Source: Ambrosia x helenae
Taxonomy: Eukaryota; Streptophyta; Magnoliopsida; Asterales; Asteraceae
NCBI GenBank assembly: GCA_030844895.1
Contig: CM061225.1
Location: 106,344,688 to 106,408,687, forward strand
Reading direction: 5' to 3'
DNA length: 64,000 nucleotides
Under the pieces are notes generated by a model that was given only the letters and a program-made list of their open reading frames with translations, had not been told where the DNA came from and ran no database searches. Each line of letters starts with the position of its first letter. Within the stretch, counting starts at the first letter, position 1. Positions 41,860 to 52,498 of this stretch are shown one piece after another. Made by a program: the position numbers and the translations under genes.

Positions 41860-44232
41860 TGTAACATCCCTAAATTTAGCGAACTATTTTTGTTAGACAA
41901 AAAGACTAACCGGGACTTGTCGAGTGTATATGTTAACGGGTTTTGCCAAGTAAGGTTCCATTAACAGACTTATAGGACCTGATAGTTTGTTTTAAACGAA
42001 ATGCGCGAGATTGAAACCAAAGGGGGCCATATGCATCCAGAGAAGATTGGAGGGTCTTTAGGAATTATTGTCAAAAGAGACAAGGGACCAATTTGAATGA
42101 TTTCTAAATAAAAAGGACTAGAGTGAAAGTTTTGATAACAATCTTTGTTTTAAAACCCTACTCTCGCCAACATAATCATCTTCTCAATAAAATTGACGGC
42201 AACTGGGGTTCTTATGGAAGCGGCTAACAATGTGGTTTGCGAGTAACCTGATCATTGGTTTGCTTACCAAATGATGGGATCGAGAAAGTGCACGGTAGCT
42301 TGCCTATGACTATGAAGGTGAGGGTTGTGGCTATAGACGTGTACGAGACGGTGATGGTTGTTTGGTGATGAACGGTGGTGGTTCCAGGCATTGTGGTTAC
42401 GTTGTTACGGAGAGGGATTTCTGTTTCGTGGGTGTGCGACGGTAGGGAGAACGAGCGGGAAAGGAAGCGGAAGGCGATGGTTATGGCTCGGTGAAGTCAG
42501 CGATCCGGCATACAAATCGCGACAAGGTAACCTCTTTTCCGTTTCTCCTGCGTTAGTTTCTTGGATATCGTATGGTTCGAAACTAGGGTTGGGTGTCGAT
42601 TCTAGTTATGGAAATGATTAAAGATGATGGGGCCGATGAAGATGGTAGCGGTGTACGGAGGTGACGGTAACCTTGGTGAGGGCGTGAAAACGGATTATGA
42701 GTATGTTGATGCATTGGTTCATGTGAATTTTAGAGAGTTATATCACTGTTATGGATTCATATTATCGTTGTGATGCATGTGTGCATGAGAACCTCGTGGT
42801 TTGAAGATTTTATGGTGTATGTGTATGCATGTTTTGAAGGTGATAACAGGTTGTGGTGAATTAGAAGAAGCAAGCACGCACACTACATAATTAGTTAACC
42901 TAGCATGCACCTGGCTCAATTCTTTTTCTAGTTAACATCGAGATTTAGACAAGCAAGCATGCATACACCTCAATTAATTAACCAAGCATACATACACCTT
43001 AAATCTCTTTCTTGATTATAATGGTTTTTGTTGACGAATATGGGGCTTGTGAGGTTTTTGCATGAGATGTTGCTGTGTTCATGGAATTTTGATTTAGATC
43101 TGGTTCGGGCGATCTATTGAATGATGACTCGACTTTAGAAGTTTTTTTTTCACTTGAGGACGTAATTCGTGACGTGTTAGCGGGTGGATTTAGAAACTTC
43201 TCAACCGGTGAGTTCTTGTGCCCATCCTTTTAATTATTATTATTTTTAAATATTTTGGGCTGACGTGCATGCTAATCTAGCAAGATTATTTTTATGAAGT
43301 CACAAAATATTTTTATCAAGTTATAAATATTTTTGTGTACGATCGAAATACATATTAGCTCATACATATTTTTTTGGTATGAAACGTAAGTGGGCGGAAT
43401 GCGCCTAATGCGTTATTATATGGCTTGAGTTATATGTGTCATTAGAAGTGGGATAGGCCTGCTCTGATTTATGGTATAGTTTTGTCATGGTTCACATAAT
43501 TTATGGCTTATGTGTTATTAGAAGTGGGATACGCCTGCTCTGATTTGCGGTATTAGTTTTGTGTCATGGTTGTTACATGGTTTATGTTGTATGAGATATT
43601 ATAAACTGAGCCATGACAGAGGTGGGAGATGTCTGCTGTGATCTCTAGACCTGGTTTAGTTAAATAGACTTGATTGTACTTTGTGTTGATAAGCGGAATG
43701 CGCTTATTACAGTTGGAAATTGAAGTCTTGGTTAAATAGGCGGATTGCGCTGATGCTAGACTTTAAATATTGCTTAGGGAACAATTAGGCGGATTGCGCG
43801 TATTGTTGACTCTAAGGTTATAGTATTTTGTTATTGTTTATTTTAACAACTTACTTATTATTGAAACTTATAAAACTTGAACTCACTCAGCGTAGCTGAC
43901 TTTTGCATACACGTTAGATTGATTTCAGGTTGTTGATGAATAAAAGGGACGCCTTGGCATGCAGTGGAGCTACTTGGTTGCAGTTGACATTTCAAATAAG
44001 AAGACGTATAAGGGATTTTGCTCGAACGTCATTTATATTATTTCTAACTTTCTAGTTGGTTTTATAATTATTGTTTTGACCCGTTTCGGAAAACCCATTT
44101 TGGGAAACTTAAGCACTTATTTGACATTCCGCTGCGAAATTTTCTGAAATAAAATAAGATTTCTTTTTAATTATTAGCATGGTTTTAGTCTTTAAATGCC
44201 AACTGTTTGACACCGGTTTTGCGGGTCTTACA
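41860..44232. mobile_element. Solo LTR 3, 2,373 bp, inserted in the LINE; target duplication ATTTC
   Basis: It begins TGTAACATCCC and ends GGGTCTTACA, with ATTTC on both sides (41855-41859 and 44233-44237). The LINE reading resumes across it. TGTAACATCC(C) starts are common in large plant Gypsy LTRs. Small open frames inside show no domain. Between about 43385 and 43800 it has repeats of GGCGGATTGCGC and GTGGGATA(G/C)GCCTGCTCTGATT. Confidence 0.88.
43385..43800. repeat. GC-motif repeats in solo LTR 3
   Basis: Copies of GGCGGA(A/T)TGCGC (including AGCGGAATGCGC) and of TGGGATA(G/C)GCCTGCTCTG recur at 40-120 bp spacing. They differ in sequence from the GGCGANTAGG arrays in solo LTR 1. Confidence 0.6.
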
Positions 44233-44237
44233 ATTTC

Positions 44238-44660
44238 CTGTTTAGAAAAAGGAGCCATCAACTTCTCTACACAATTCGGGTCAATTTTCTTTATATTACT
44301 GCATATAAGATTAGGCCGCAATTTAGACTTCTCATCAAAATGATTCCTGAAGTGTTTTAGAACCTCTCGTTTTACCAGAGAAGGTTTATCTATCCACTCG
44401 CCATTAATCATCAAACCCAGAATGGCATTTGAGGCCTTTCTACCATTTATGAATCTGTGGAAATAAGCAGAGTTGTCATCCCCATTACTGGCCCATCAAA
44501 TACGAGACTTTTGAAGTAAATCCTGTTGTTTGAACATATTAAGTTGTTCCAACTCTTTTTTACTTTCATCCCAGACCTAGATTTCCTCCTCTTCGAGCTC
44601 TCTTTCTTCCATAATCAACTCAATCTGCTCAATATCCTTCTGCATATCTCAAATGATTCA
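44238..44660 (-). pseudogene. LINE ORF2 remnant, region upstream of reverse transcriptase
   Basis: Minus-strand translation contains NGDDNSAYFHRFINGRKASN and GLMINGEWIDKPSLVKREVL, then LMAPFSKQE. These are characteristic of the stretch just before the reverse transcriptase in plant L1 elements. Internal stops occur, for example before WASNGDD. The sequence ends near 44660, where the 5' truncation is placed. Confidence 0.78.
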
Positions 44661-46359
44661 GCTTTTTGGTAATAACTAAGTCCGTCGGCCCCTCAAACTT
44701 GATCTACTACTTTTAAAATACATGATATGGAAAACCTATAAATTATTTTTGATAATTAATTAGAAATTGATGAGAAATTTAATGGTATTTCTTACTAGTA
44801 ACCTTCATATTCATTGCTCATAATGTGGAAATTAAAGATGATCACTATTTAGTCATACACCATTGATTCCAAAGGTTTTGAACAACACCATCTTTAACAA
44901 TTCCTAAAATTTCAACGAAAGTCAACACTTGTTATTCGCAAGCCCTTCAATTCATAAATTTGACCGGAATAGAATCAACAACATAATCGGTGTCAACTGC
45001 GGCGCTATACTGTAAGCTTTCTGAAGCACGGTCGCACACAAGACTGAAGTAATCCTTGAGAGCTAATCCTATTAATTATAAATCGATCGATATCGAAATG
45101 TACTTTTCATCTACATACTATTTATTAAAAGCTTGAAACTATTAGATTTGGAGTGGAACTGATATCGTCACCGAGTTAGTGTCATGAATATCAGTTTGAA
45201 CTTTGAACTAATTCATAATCCAATGACTTATCCTAACCCGCTTAACAACCTAGGTCACCAAAGAAATTGTTGCTTACTAATATAAATAAATGCAAATTGT
45301 TTTCATAAAAGTGGCGTACCCTTTTTATACAAGTCTGTTATCACATATTAGATTGCTATTTAAGTAAATTATAATATAAATCTTTATAGATTGTAATAAT
45401 ATATATTTTGATCCAGTAAATAAATATAGTAACTAGTTACATTTGAATAAATATAATTTATGAAGAATAAACTAATTTGGTGATTAAGTTGTTACTTTAT
45501 CATACAACAATATTAGTAATTTAAATTAATATAAATTGAGTAATCATTTTTCAGACAATCATTTGGGAATTTGTAAAATTTACGTGTATAGATTGCTAGG
45601 GTTAGGATCAAATACACAAGACACTTTTTCTAGGAAGGGTGAGAAGGATTATGATCCATTGATCATATATTTGAAGGGTTGAGATTAGTTTGTTTGAAAA
45701 AAATAAATAATAAATTAGAGAAAGGGTATAAAAGGAAAACCACATTTGTTGACTTTCTCTCTCCGCATGCAATGCACATGTCAATTCCCCTGTCATTTTA
45801 AAACGTCTATAACTTTTTCATACGATATTTTTTTTTCAAAAAAATTTCACCATATTAACGAGCGTTTTTTATCTTTAATATGAGTACCACATTGCTACAG
45901 TAAAATTGAAAAAAAAAATCATGCTAAATGGGTTTTCTTCTCCGTTGTGTCTTTCTGCTCGTTCAGTGTGTTATAGTATGCATGTGTGCTTTATAAATAT
46001 GTTATTTATGTTTTTTTAGTCTACACATGATTTAACTTTGTCCATTGTGTTTTTAGTATGCTTTTAATTGTGTTTTACACAAATGAGTTTTGTATTTAAG
46101 TGTACATTGTGTTTTATTATGTTGTTCATTGTGTTTAAGTCTATTATTCATTGTGTTTTAGTCTTCTGTTCATTGTGTCTTTTATATGTCGTCCATTGTG
46201 TTTTACACAATTGGGTTTAACTTTTTTTTTTTCAAAAATATTCATTGTATTTTAGTCTTCTGTTCATTGTGTCTTTCGTATGTCATCCATTGTATCTTAC
46301 GTAATTGGGTCGGGTATCACGTAATCCCAAGCCCGACCAAACCCACAATTTTTTTTAAA
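44661..46359. other. Spacer with decayed repeats, no gene recognised
   Basis: AT-rich. Between about 46000 and 46290, the phrase TTCATTGTGTTTTA recurs roughly ten times with variation. The segment at 45840-45910 is an inverse relative of an inner block of the Helitrons (TTAACGAGCG region). I see no gene. Confidence 0.35.
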
Positions 46360-47014
46360 CTAATATATCCCGGGAGTGTCCCAGGTTGAGAAATCTAATT
46401 TGAAATATCAATTTTACACCTGAAATAGACTGATGCGTTTTACAGTTACATGCAGGAAAGCTTCGGGTAGCACTTAACCTAAAACAATTAATAATATATC
46501 TTCAATGTTAGTGCATAACCTTAAACAATGTATAACTCTAATATAAAAAACCTAACCTAAAACAATGTACAACTCCAATGCTAACACATGTTGTAAATAA
46601 AAATCATATTTACTGGTTTGAACAAAACTAATGACTTGCCTATACATGATTAATGAATAACCTGAACACTTTGTGTTTTTTTCCTGTATGAACAAAACCA
46701 CACAAAAAAATAGTCGTTTTTTTCTCCGTTATTTATATAGCACTATGGTACCCGTTGGAAAGATAATAAAACGCTCGTTAATTTGGTGTAATTTTTTTTT
46801 TTAAAAAAATCTCGTATATAAAAGATATTAACGTTTAAAAGTTATGGGAAAAACATTAGAGATAAAAATTTAATTTTGTTTTTAAATTTTAAATTATTAT
46901 TTTCCTAAAATAAAGACCTTGACACATGGGATGACACATGGCACACTCAATGAAAAGAATACCTTCTTTGAGTGACATATCATTAAAATGGCTTTGGTTT
47001 ATTATATGTATAGA
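46360..47014 (-). mobile_element. Non-autonomous Helitron 3
   Basis: A relative of Helitron 1. It has a 3' hairpin CCTGGGACACTCCCGGG (minus strand) and a terminal TTAG in place of CTAG. Inner blocks including TATATAGCACTATGGTAC and ACGCTCGTTAATTTGGTG are shared, and it has a TCTATACATATAATAAACC-type 5' end. It is shorter and carries no gene piece. Confidence 0.65.
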
Positions 47015-47079
47015 TAACAGTGACATAACATAGATCAAAAGTTTTATATATTTTTCGCGCAAATACTAATTGTAAATAT

Positions 47080-47715
47080 CATTTGTAAACACTAAACCAC
47101 TATTCCTAATTTATTTAGGTGCAAGTATAATTCATTGATTTCCGTTGAATTCTAGCATATTCATCAATATCAACTTGTGTGATTTTCTTTGCAAGCTTAT
47201 CAAGGTGAGTATACTTATCCCCCTTTTTGCTTTCTTACACTTTTGGGGGTGAAACATGTATACCTATGAAACTTACACCTACACATGTTCATAAACGTTT
47301 TACATACAATTCATACACGTGTTATGCTTTGAATTCTTGTGCTTTGTGCTTAAACATAAACGTAGTATACTTGCAATCATTACAAAATCATTAACTTAGC
47401 TAGCTGACTTTAACAATGGATAGCGCTATTTGGATTGACAACCCGCCTAGTGGAAGGTACCTATGTATGTGGGAAGTCCTAGGTCATTGTTAATGCTTCA
47501 ACTTTGTCTCATAAGAGATTTGATTTTGGCCCGCGTTGTGTACGTACTTACGTGTTTTTCATGTTTGCCTTGAATGAGACATGACACATGAATTGTAGAT
47601 CTTATTCTTTAAACTAAATTTATACATATACAAACCAAGTATGCTCACCAACATTATTTATGTTGACAAAATTATTTTCGTACATGTTTCAGGTTGATTG
47701 TTGAGATATTTCATG
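47080..47715 (+). repeat. Remnant of a large Gypsy-type LTR
   Basis: It contains AAGGTGAGTATACTTATCCCCCTTTTT and later TTTCAGGTTGATTGTTGAG (read in parts), which mark the downstream half of large plant Gypsy LTRs. The same elements are present in solo LTR 1. It has no clean ends. Confidence 0.4.
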
Positions 47716-48282
47716 TAGACACCAGAAAGACACACAACGGAAAACAGAAAAGACACGGAACTAAGAGCTATTGTAGCTCTGATACCCTGTCAAGATTTTG
47801 GTATCAATGATTAACAAACACTTTATTAAAAAAAACTCAAGAACAAAGCTACAAACAAAATCTTTACACAAAACTCTGACAAATCACTAAAACTGACAAG
47901 AACAAAATACACATAAATCTCAACAATACAAATCGAAATTCTCGAACAGACACATGACTATAACAACAAAGAAATCATAAACCAGACGTTTAATTGATTC
48001 AAAACCCTAATTGCCTGAACACTAAAGAGAGAGGCACTGGAGAGAACTTTTTTATGTGAGAGAAACAAATGGTGTGAGATTATAACCAGGAGAGAGAAAG
48101 GAAATGCTTTCTATCTAGCTCCCGAATCTTTGATCTACACCGACTCCAAAGAATGATCATAGCGATTCATCTTGAACAAACTTAACCCTCATGGGCCATG
48201 TGCCAACCAGAACAGCAACATTCTTTCTTTTAATGATGAGCCCACTATGCAAACCTGAGCTCACTTCAACTCTGGACCAGTT
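47716..48282 (-). repeat. Older Copia LTR fragment with primer site, broken by the younger Copia
   Basis: An LTR edge TGTCAAGATTTTGG begins at 47788 (plus). Immediately to its left, at 47776-47787, is the inverse of a Copia primer site with one change (GGGTATCAGAGCT on the minus strand). The 14.9-kb Copia element inserted into this LTR at 48282/63203, so its other part should lie to the right of 63203. No internal coding region survives here. Confidence 0.55.
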
Positions 48283-48822
48283 TGTAGGATCGAATAACGC
48301 GAAATCCAACAATCACGGGGTTTATACTAGAGGTGCGGAATCCCTCTAATATGCTTTAATAACAGATACGATAATGAAACAATGACAAATGAGTAATCAC
48401 AACACACACACGGGTCAAAAGATTATCGATTAATCACTAAAAACAGAGCACGAGTGTTTACAGAGATCAAATCAGACCTTACAGACCTTGGGAGGGTGTT
48501 TGGAGAGTGTGTGAGGCAAGAACTAATGATTAGGGCAATGATTGGGCCTATTTATACCTCCCGTACTCGTACAGGACAGTATAGGCGAGTAGAATTCTAT
48601 AAGACATGTAAAACTAGCGAATAGGCCTTAATCACTAGTACAGACTGGCGAGTAGCAATCTATTCGCATGTATTAAGGGCGAATAGCACTGTACTCGCTA
48701 ATAAGATTCTCCTACTCGCCTGTTGGTTCCCAAACACCCCAAAACACGTATAAACGTCTCCAAACACCCCGTGATACGTCCAATCAACATATATACTAGC
48801 CTAGGGACATCATGCACTTACA
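48283..48822 (-). repeat. Copia 3' LTR (left copy)
   Basis: 540 bp with TG...CA ends. A TATAAATA box lies at 48549-48556 (minus strand). A motif array lies at about 48565-48730, upstream of that TATA box in the element's orientation. Confidence 0.93.
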
Positions 48823-48823
48823 G

Positions 48824-48833
48824 ACTCCCCCTT
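48824..48833 (-). other. Polypurine tract of the Copia element
   Basis: On the minus strand, AAGGGGGAG lies directly before the 3' LTR, the expected site for priming the second DNA strand. Confidence 0.75.
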
Positions 48834-48967
48834 GGACCAGGCTAGTATACGTACAAAAATTACTTAAGACAACGTTTATAGCAACAACTAGCAACTTTAC
48901 AGACTCAAAATTGAAAACATACAAAGCAAACATAACATAAACAAACATGCAGCATCTTCAGTCTTCA

Positions 48968-51900
48968 TCAAATTGACATTGTCTCGATCCTGGAAAGTCT
49001 TGACCAGTCGCATCCCGCATGAACTTTGTTGGCGTGGCAGAAACGAATCACCCGTTGAAACTTCAATGCTTGATCGGCTTCGGCCTTCAGATGTTGTATT
49101 GGATATAAGAACAATGTCTCCACGTCTTTCTCCGAGCAGTTAATCAGCCACATTGAATCCCATATTCTAATCTTCCTGCACGGTTTTGGCGAGTTGCTCA
49201 AGACTATTACGGCTTCTGTGGTCTCTGCGTCATAGTGCCAGTAATACAACTTAGAAGCGAAGTCTTGCTCAATCGGAGCTAATGGAATCTTCGACGCGGT
49301 TTCGGGTGGTTTGATGATGTGCTTCCAAATGGGTTTCTTTGTGATGGGATGTATCTTGTTTGTCACAACAGATTTTGGGTACTGTGGTTGGAACTGGTCC
49401 CATCCTTCAACACTTTCTCTTCTCATAATGTTGTAGAACCCTTCAAACTCATAGCGTGACTCATGATACAATGGAAGGTGCAGTCTAACCAAATCACGTA
49501 TATGCCAGAAGGGCAGACTGAGGACTTTCGTGTATGGTTGAAAGTAGAGAAGACCATCCTGCCACTTTACTCCCAACATCTTAGCATGTTTAATGTAAGC
49601 CCAGCTGATCACGCTTCCTGACATCTTTACCAACTGTTTCTTGAACATAGAAGCCTGTACAGGTTCCTTTTTCTTCTCAGACTCGCCTCCAGATGGAAAC
49701 CACTCAGGATACTTTTGTCTGATCTTGTCATGTCGTTCTTTCACCTTGTCTGGGACAGGTGTAGGATCAGACTTTAGCTTTTCTTCAGACTGGTTAAGCA
49801 TCTCCTCAGAGATCTTAGGTATCCCGCTGCTCAACTCATCAACTACATACTCAGGTGTAGTGATATTGGTTCCATCTTCCATCTCCACTTCATGATTATC
49901 TGGATGCAGTTCTGGAGCGAAGTGGCTAGCACTGGAAGATTCTCCAGGTGCCAAGCCAAAGATCTTTTCCAAGTCCTCAGGTGTAACCTCAGGAGGTATT
50001 TCACCCTCTTCCAGATCATAATCAGAGGACACATGAGGAACACACAGGTTGCCATCATCATCATATGCAAAGTAACTGTTTAGGGGCTCCACGTCTTCAA
50101 CAAGAACTATCGCTTTCTTCTTTACTTTATCGCGAAGTTCTTGAATCTTGCTCATCATAGGAGCTGGCTCCCCCTGAGCAGAAGAACCTGCCTTGGGATC
50201 ATTGCCTCTGCGATCGTGACTTTTCTTCGTTCGTCCCGATGCAGACCCACCAGTTGATCCACCACCGCCTGTGGCTCCGGGATCACCACCATCACCCTTA
50301 CCATCATTGTCATCATCGTCATCAGACTCATCATCATCCTCTTCATCATCATCGTCTTCTTCACTATCCTCATCATCATCATCACCAGCAGTACTAGCTC
50401 CAGCTTCCGAACCACCAGTAAGTCTAGGTTGAGTTCCAGTCAACGCATTCAACCTAGTCCTTAGCCTTGTGTTTTGCTTCTTATATTTGGTGATTCGACG
50501 CTCGTTGTTCACATTTGCAAGCTGAAGATCACGGTTAGACTGAATCAGCTGCTGATGTGATTCCATGAGCTGCTGTTGTGATTCCATGATCTGCCTGTTC
50601 GACTCCAAGATTTGCTGATTAGATAAAGTAAGAGCGTCGACAGTGGTTCTCAGCTCAGTGTTAGCTGTGATAGTGTCTCCAATCAGTTCCAACATCGCCG
50701 TCTCATTTTCTTCTATGTTGGCGTTTTTGCTCTTCATTTCGGCCATTTCCCGTGCTTGGGCGGCCACTATTGCAGTAAGCTCGTTGATTTGGCGCTGGAG
50801 TTGTTCATTGGTTGTTGGAGTCGAAGATGAGGATTGGCTCGAAGGTCTAGCAGCTGTTGATCTTGCCGCTTCTTTCAACATTCTGATTCTATCACCTATC
50901 GGATTAGTGGCTAGCTGTGAACTTGTCGCTTCAACGGTAACTGAGACTAGCTCAGTGAAGATTACCGAGGAAGGCATTGACATAGTCACACTCGCAGGCA
51001 TAGCTGCACTGAAGGAGAGTGGGACAGACGTTGTTGCCGCTGTTGTTGTATCAGTTGCTGCTGTTGTTGTTGCTGTTGTTGTAGTTGCTGTTGTTGCCGC
51101 TTGAGAGGATTGAGTCACTGGATCCCCAAAAGCTTCAGGAAGGGTAAACCGTCTTCTTCTTGAGGTTTTCTCAGCTTGAGGTTTAACAGACATCGTCTTC
51201 TTACCTCGAACCCTGTCCTTCTTGGCAGTTGTCTTTTGTCTCTTTGCAGGAGGCGAGGAGGCAAGTTCTGCATCAATATCTGCAACAAGATCACCACTAC
51301 CTGGAGAGAAAGTGGGATCTCTTGCAAGGTCTCTCGCCTCAGCTGTGAGAGCTCTATCTTCTTCTAAAGAAAGTACATCGGCTGACTCATCTTCTGTGGC
51401 TTCAGAGTCATCATCTGCATCAGTTATGTCAACTGGTGCGTCGTCATCAATATGTGCCTTACCTCTATGAGACTGAGAGGTATCGGGTTCTTGTGCTGCT
51501 GCCGAATGTTCAGAGAATCCAATAACATTCGGATCAAACTCCTCATCATCACCTTCTGCAGTGTCAGAAATCCTGCCTGGGGCGTTTTCTCCCAACTCAT
51601 CTGTGCTACGCCCTATGTTGTCCCCTTCTTTAAACACTAACCTGTGAACACGAAAGTCATCCTCCGAATCACTGTCTTCGTGTCTCCACCTGTTGCCTGG
51701 TGGAGACGCGTAGTCTACTCGCTTCATGTGCCCATATAGTCGTCTATTCGGAGGATATTCAGATTTCGGTCGCCCCTTGTAGCTTCTCATCCTGTTCATT
51801 TCTACCTCAGTAATATCATCAGTCCCTATATATTCAGCCGGATGCTTCATCAAATCAGGTACTTGACTATCGATGATCAACTGTAGGAACCGGTGATAGA

Positions 51901-52498
51901 CAATGAAGGTCTTCTTTGTTGGCGGTAATAACAGGATCTCCTTTAAGTGGTGCAGGATCATCTTGGAGAAGTTAAAAGGCTTGTTGAGTGTCAGAGCGAC
52001 AATCGCAGAAGCCAATGTATCCCTTATCGCATCAAAAGTGCCTTTTCTCGGACCAAGGCACTTCAAAACCACATGAGTAGGATACTTAAACTCTGGCGGA
52101 AGTAATCCTTTCTTCAGCATCGTCTGTGTGTCGACTCTTCCCAAATACTTCATCCTAAGAAAGCCGCCACGTATTAGAATAGCATCAAACACTATAGGAT
52201 CAGCTTCAGAATCTCCAAACTGTAGCACTTCTCGAATGATCTGTTCGGTGATAATAACTTCTTTTCCTTGAACCGAACTAGTAATCACGATCGGATCAGC
52301 CTTGGGATCAACCTTGGCGTTTCGATAGAACTCTAGCAGGATATCCTTGAAAGCAGCGTGCTGCTTGGATATCGCATAATGTATTCTTGATCGCTTTAGG
52401 AAGTCGATGACGCCTTGAAAAATTCTGCCTTTATCCACTGTAATCGGTCCGAGAAAAGCACAAACGTTGTGCTTTGGCGATGTCTTCCAATTTTCCAT
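48968..52498 (-). CDS. Third ORF of the SIRE-type Copia element, 1,176 aa, function unknown
   Basis: A single open frame after pol on the same strand. Residues about 10-230 form a conserved globular region (CAFLGPITVDKG, VIDFLKRSRIHYAIS, SSVQGKEVIITEQIIREVL, LNKPFNFSKMILHHL). It resembles proteins of daisy-family genomes often auto-annotated as 'synaptobrevin, longin-like'. The middle is Ser/Thr/Ala-rich. A heptad-like coiled coil lies near 560-700 (repeated ESxQQLMESHQQL). A run of Asp/Glu follows near 700-735. The C-terminus has another conserved-looking block. SIRE elements carry an 'envelope-like' ORF here, but I see no signal peptide or membrane segment, so an envelope role is not supported. 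An array of the element's leader motif lies 140-430 bp upstream. Confidence 0.82.
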   Translation of the reverse strand: MENWKTSPKHNVCAFLGPITVDKGRIFQGVIDFLKRSRIHYAISKQHAAFKDILLEFYRNAKVDPKADPIVITSSVQGKEVIITEQIIREVLQFGDSEADPIVFDAILIRGGFLRMKYLGRVDTQTMLKKGLLPPEFKYPTHVVLKCLGPRKGTFDAIRDTLASAIVALTLNKPFNFSKMILHHLKEILLLPPTKKTFIVYHRFLQLIIDSQVPDLMKHPAEYIGTDDITEVEMNRMRSYKGRPKSEYPPNRRLYGHMKRVDYASPPGNRWRHEDSDSEDDFRVHRLVFKEGDNIGRSTDELGENAPGRISDTAEGDDEEFDPNVIGFSEHSAAAQEPDTSQSHRGKAHIDDDAPVDITDADDDSEATEDESADVLSLEEDRALTAEARDLARDPTFSPGSGDLVADIDAELASSPPAKRQKTTAKKDRVRGKKTMSVKPQAEKTSRRRRFTLPEAFGDPVTQSSQAATTATTTTATTTAATDTTTAATTSVPLSFSAAMPASVTMSMPSSVIFTELVSVTVEATSSQLATNPIGDRIRMLKEAARSTAARPSSQSSSSTPTTNEQLQRQINELTAIVAAQAREMAEMKSKNANIEENETAMLELIGDTITANTELRTTVDALTLSNQQILESNRQIMESQQQLMESHQQLIQSNRDLQLANVNNERRITKYKKQNTRLRTRLNALTGTQPRLTGGSEAGASTAGDDDDEDSEEDDDDEEDDDESDDDDDNDGKGDGGDPGATGGGGSTGGSASGRTKKSHDRRGNDPKAGSSAQGEPAPMMSKIQELRDKVKKKAIVLVEDVEPLNSYFAYDDDGNLCVPHVSSDYDLEEGEIPPEVTPEDLEKIFGLAPGESSSASHFAPELHPDNHEVEMEDGTNITTPEYVVDELSSGIPKISEEMLNQSEEKLKSDPTPVPDKVKERHDKIRQKYPEWFPSGGESEKKKEPVQASMFKKQLVKMSGSVISWAYIKHAKMLGVKWQDGLLYFQPYTKVLSLPFWHIRDLVRLHLPLYHESRYEFEGFYNIMRRESVEGWDQFQPQYPKSVVTNKIHPITKKPIWKHIIKPPETASKIPLAPIEQDFASKLYYWHYDAETTEAVIVLSNSPKPCRKIRIWDSMWLINCSEKDVETLFLYPIQHLKAEADQALKFQRVIRFCHANKVHAGCDWSRLSRIETMSI

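Larger units (their letters stand above)
39459..44660 (-). mobile_element. 5'-truncated L1-type LINE, split by a solo LTR
   Basis: On the minus strand, ORF2 sequence runs from about 44660 through 44238, is interrupted by solo LTR 3, and resumes at 41859 down to about 39480. It ends in an A tail (T run at 39459-39469). Reverse-transcriptase motifs appear in order: APGPDGFNFKFVKHF, LGLKDYRPIKLVG, FYADDALIVGNWS, GGRLTLIKSVLSSLP. A CPLC...GCEHVFLRC zinc-finger block (zf-RVT) follows near 39900-39840. The endonuclease part is missing, which is usual for 5'-truncated LINE copies. No target duplication was found. Confidence 0.88.

Noticed and set aside
42358..42621. 87-residue frame within solo LTR 3
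   Set aside because: No domain, and it lies wholly within an LTR with matched ends and target duplication.
50155..51104. Open frames opposite and beside ORF3 rich in Met, Val or Ala
   Set aside because: These are shadows of the acidic and Thr/Ala-rich repeats of ORF3 in other frames.
48968..52498. Calling ORF3 an envelope gene
   Set aside because: No signal peptide or transmembrane segment is visible. Position alone is not enough.
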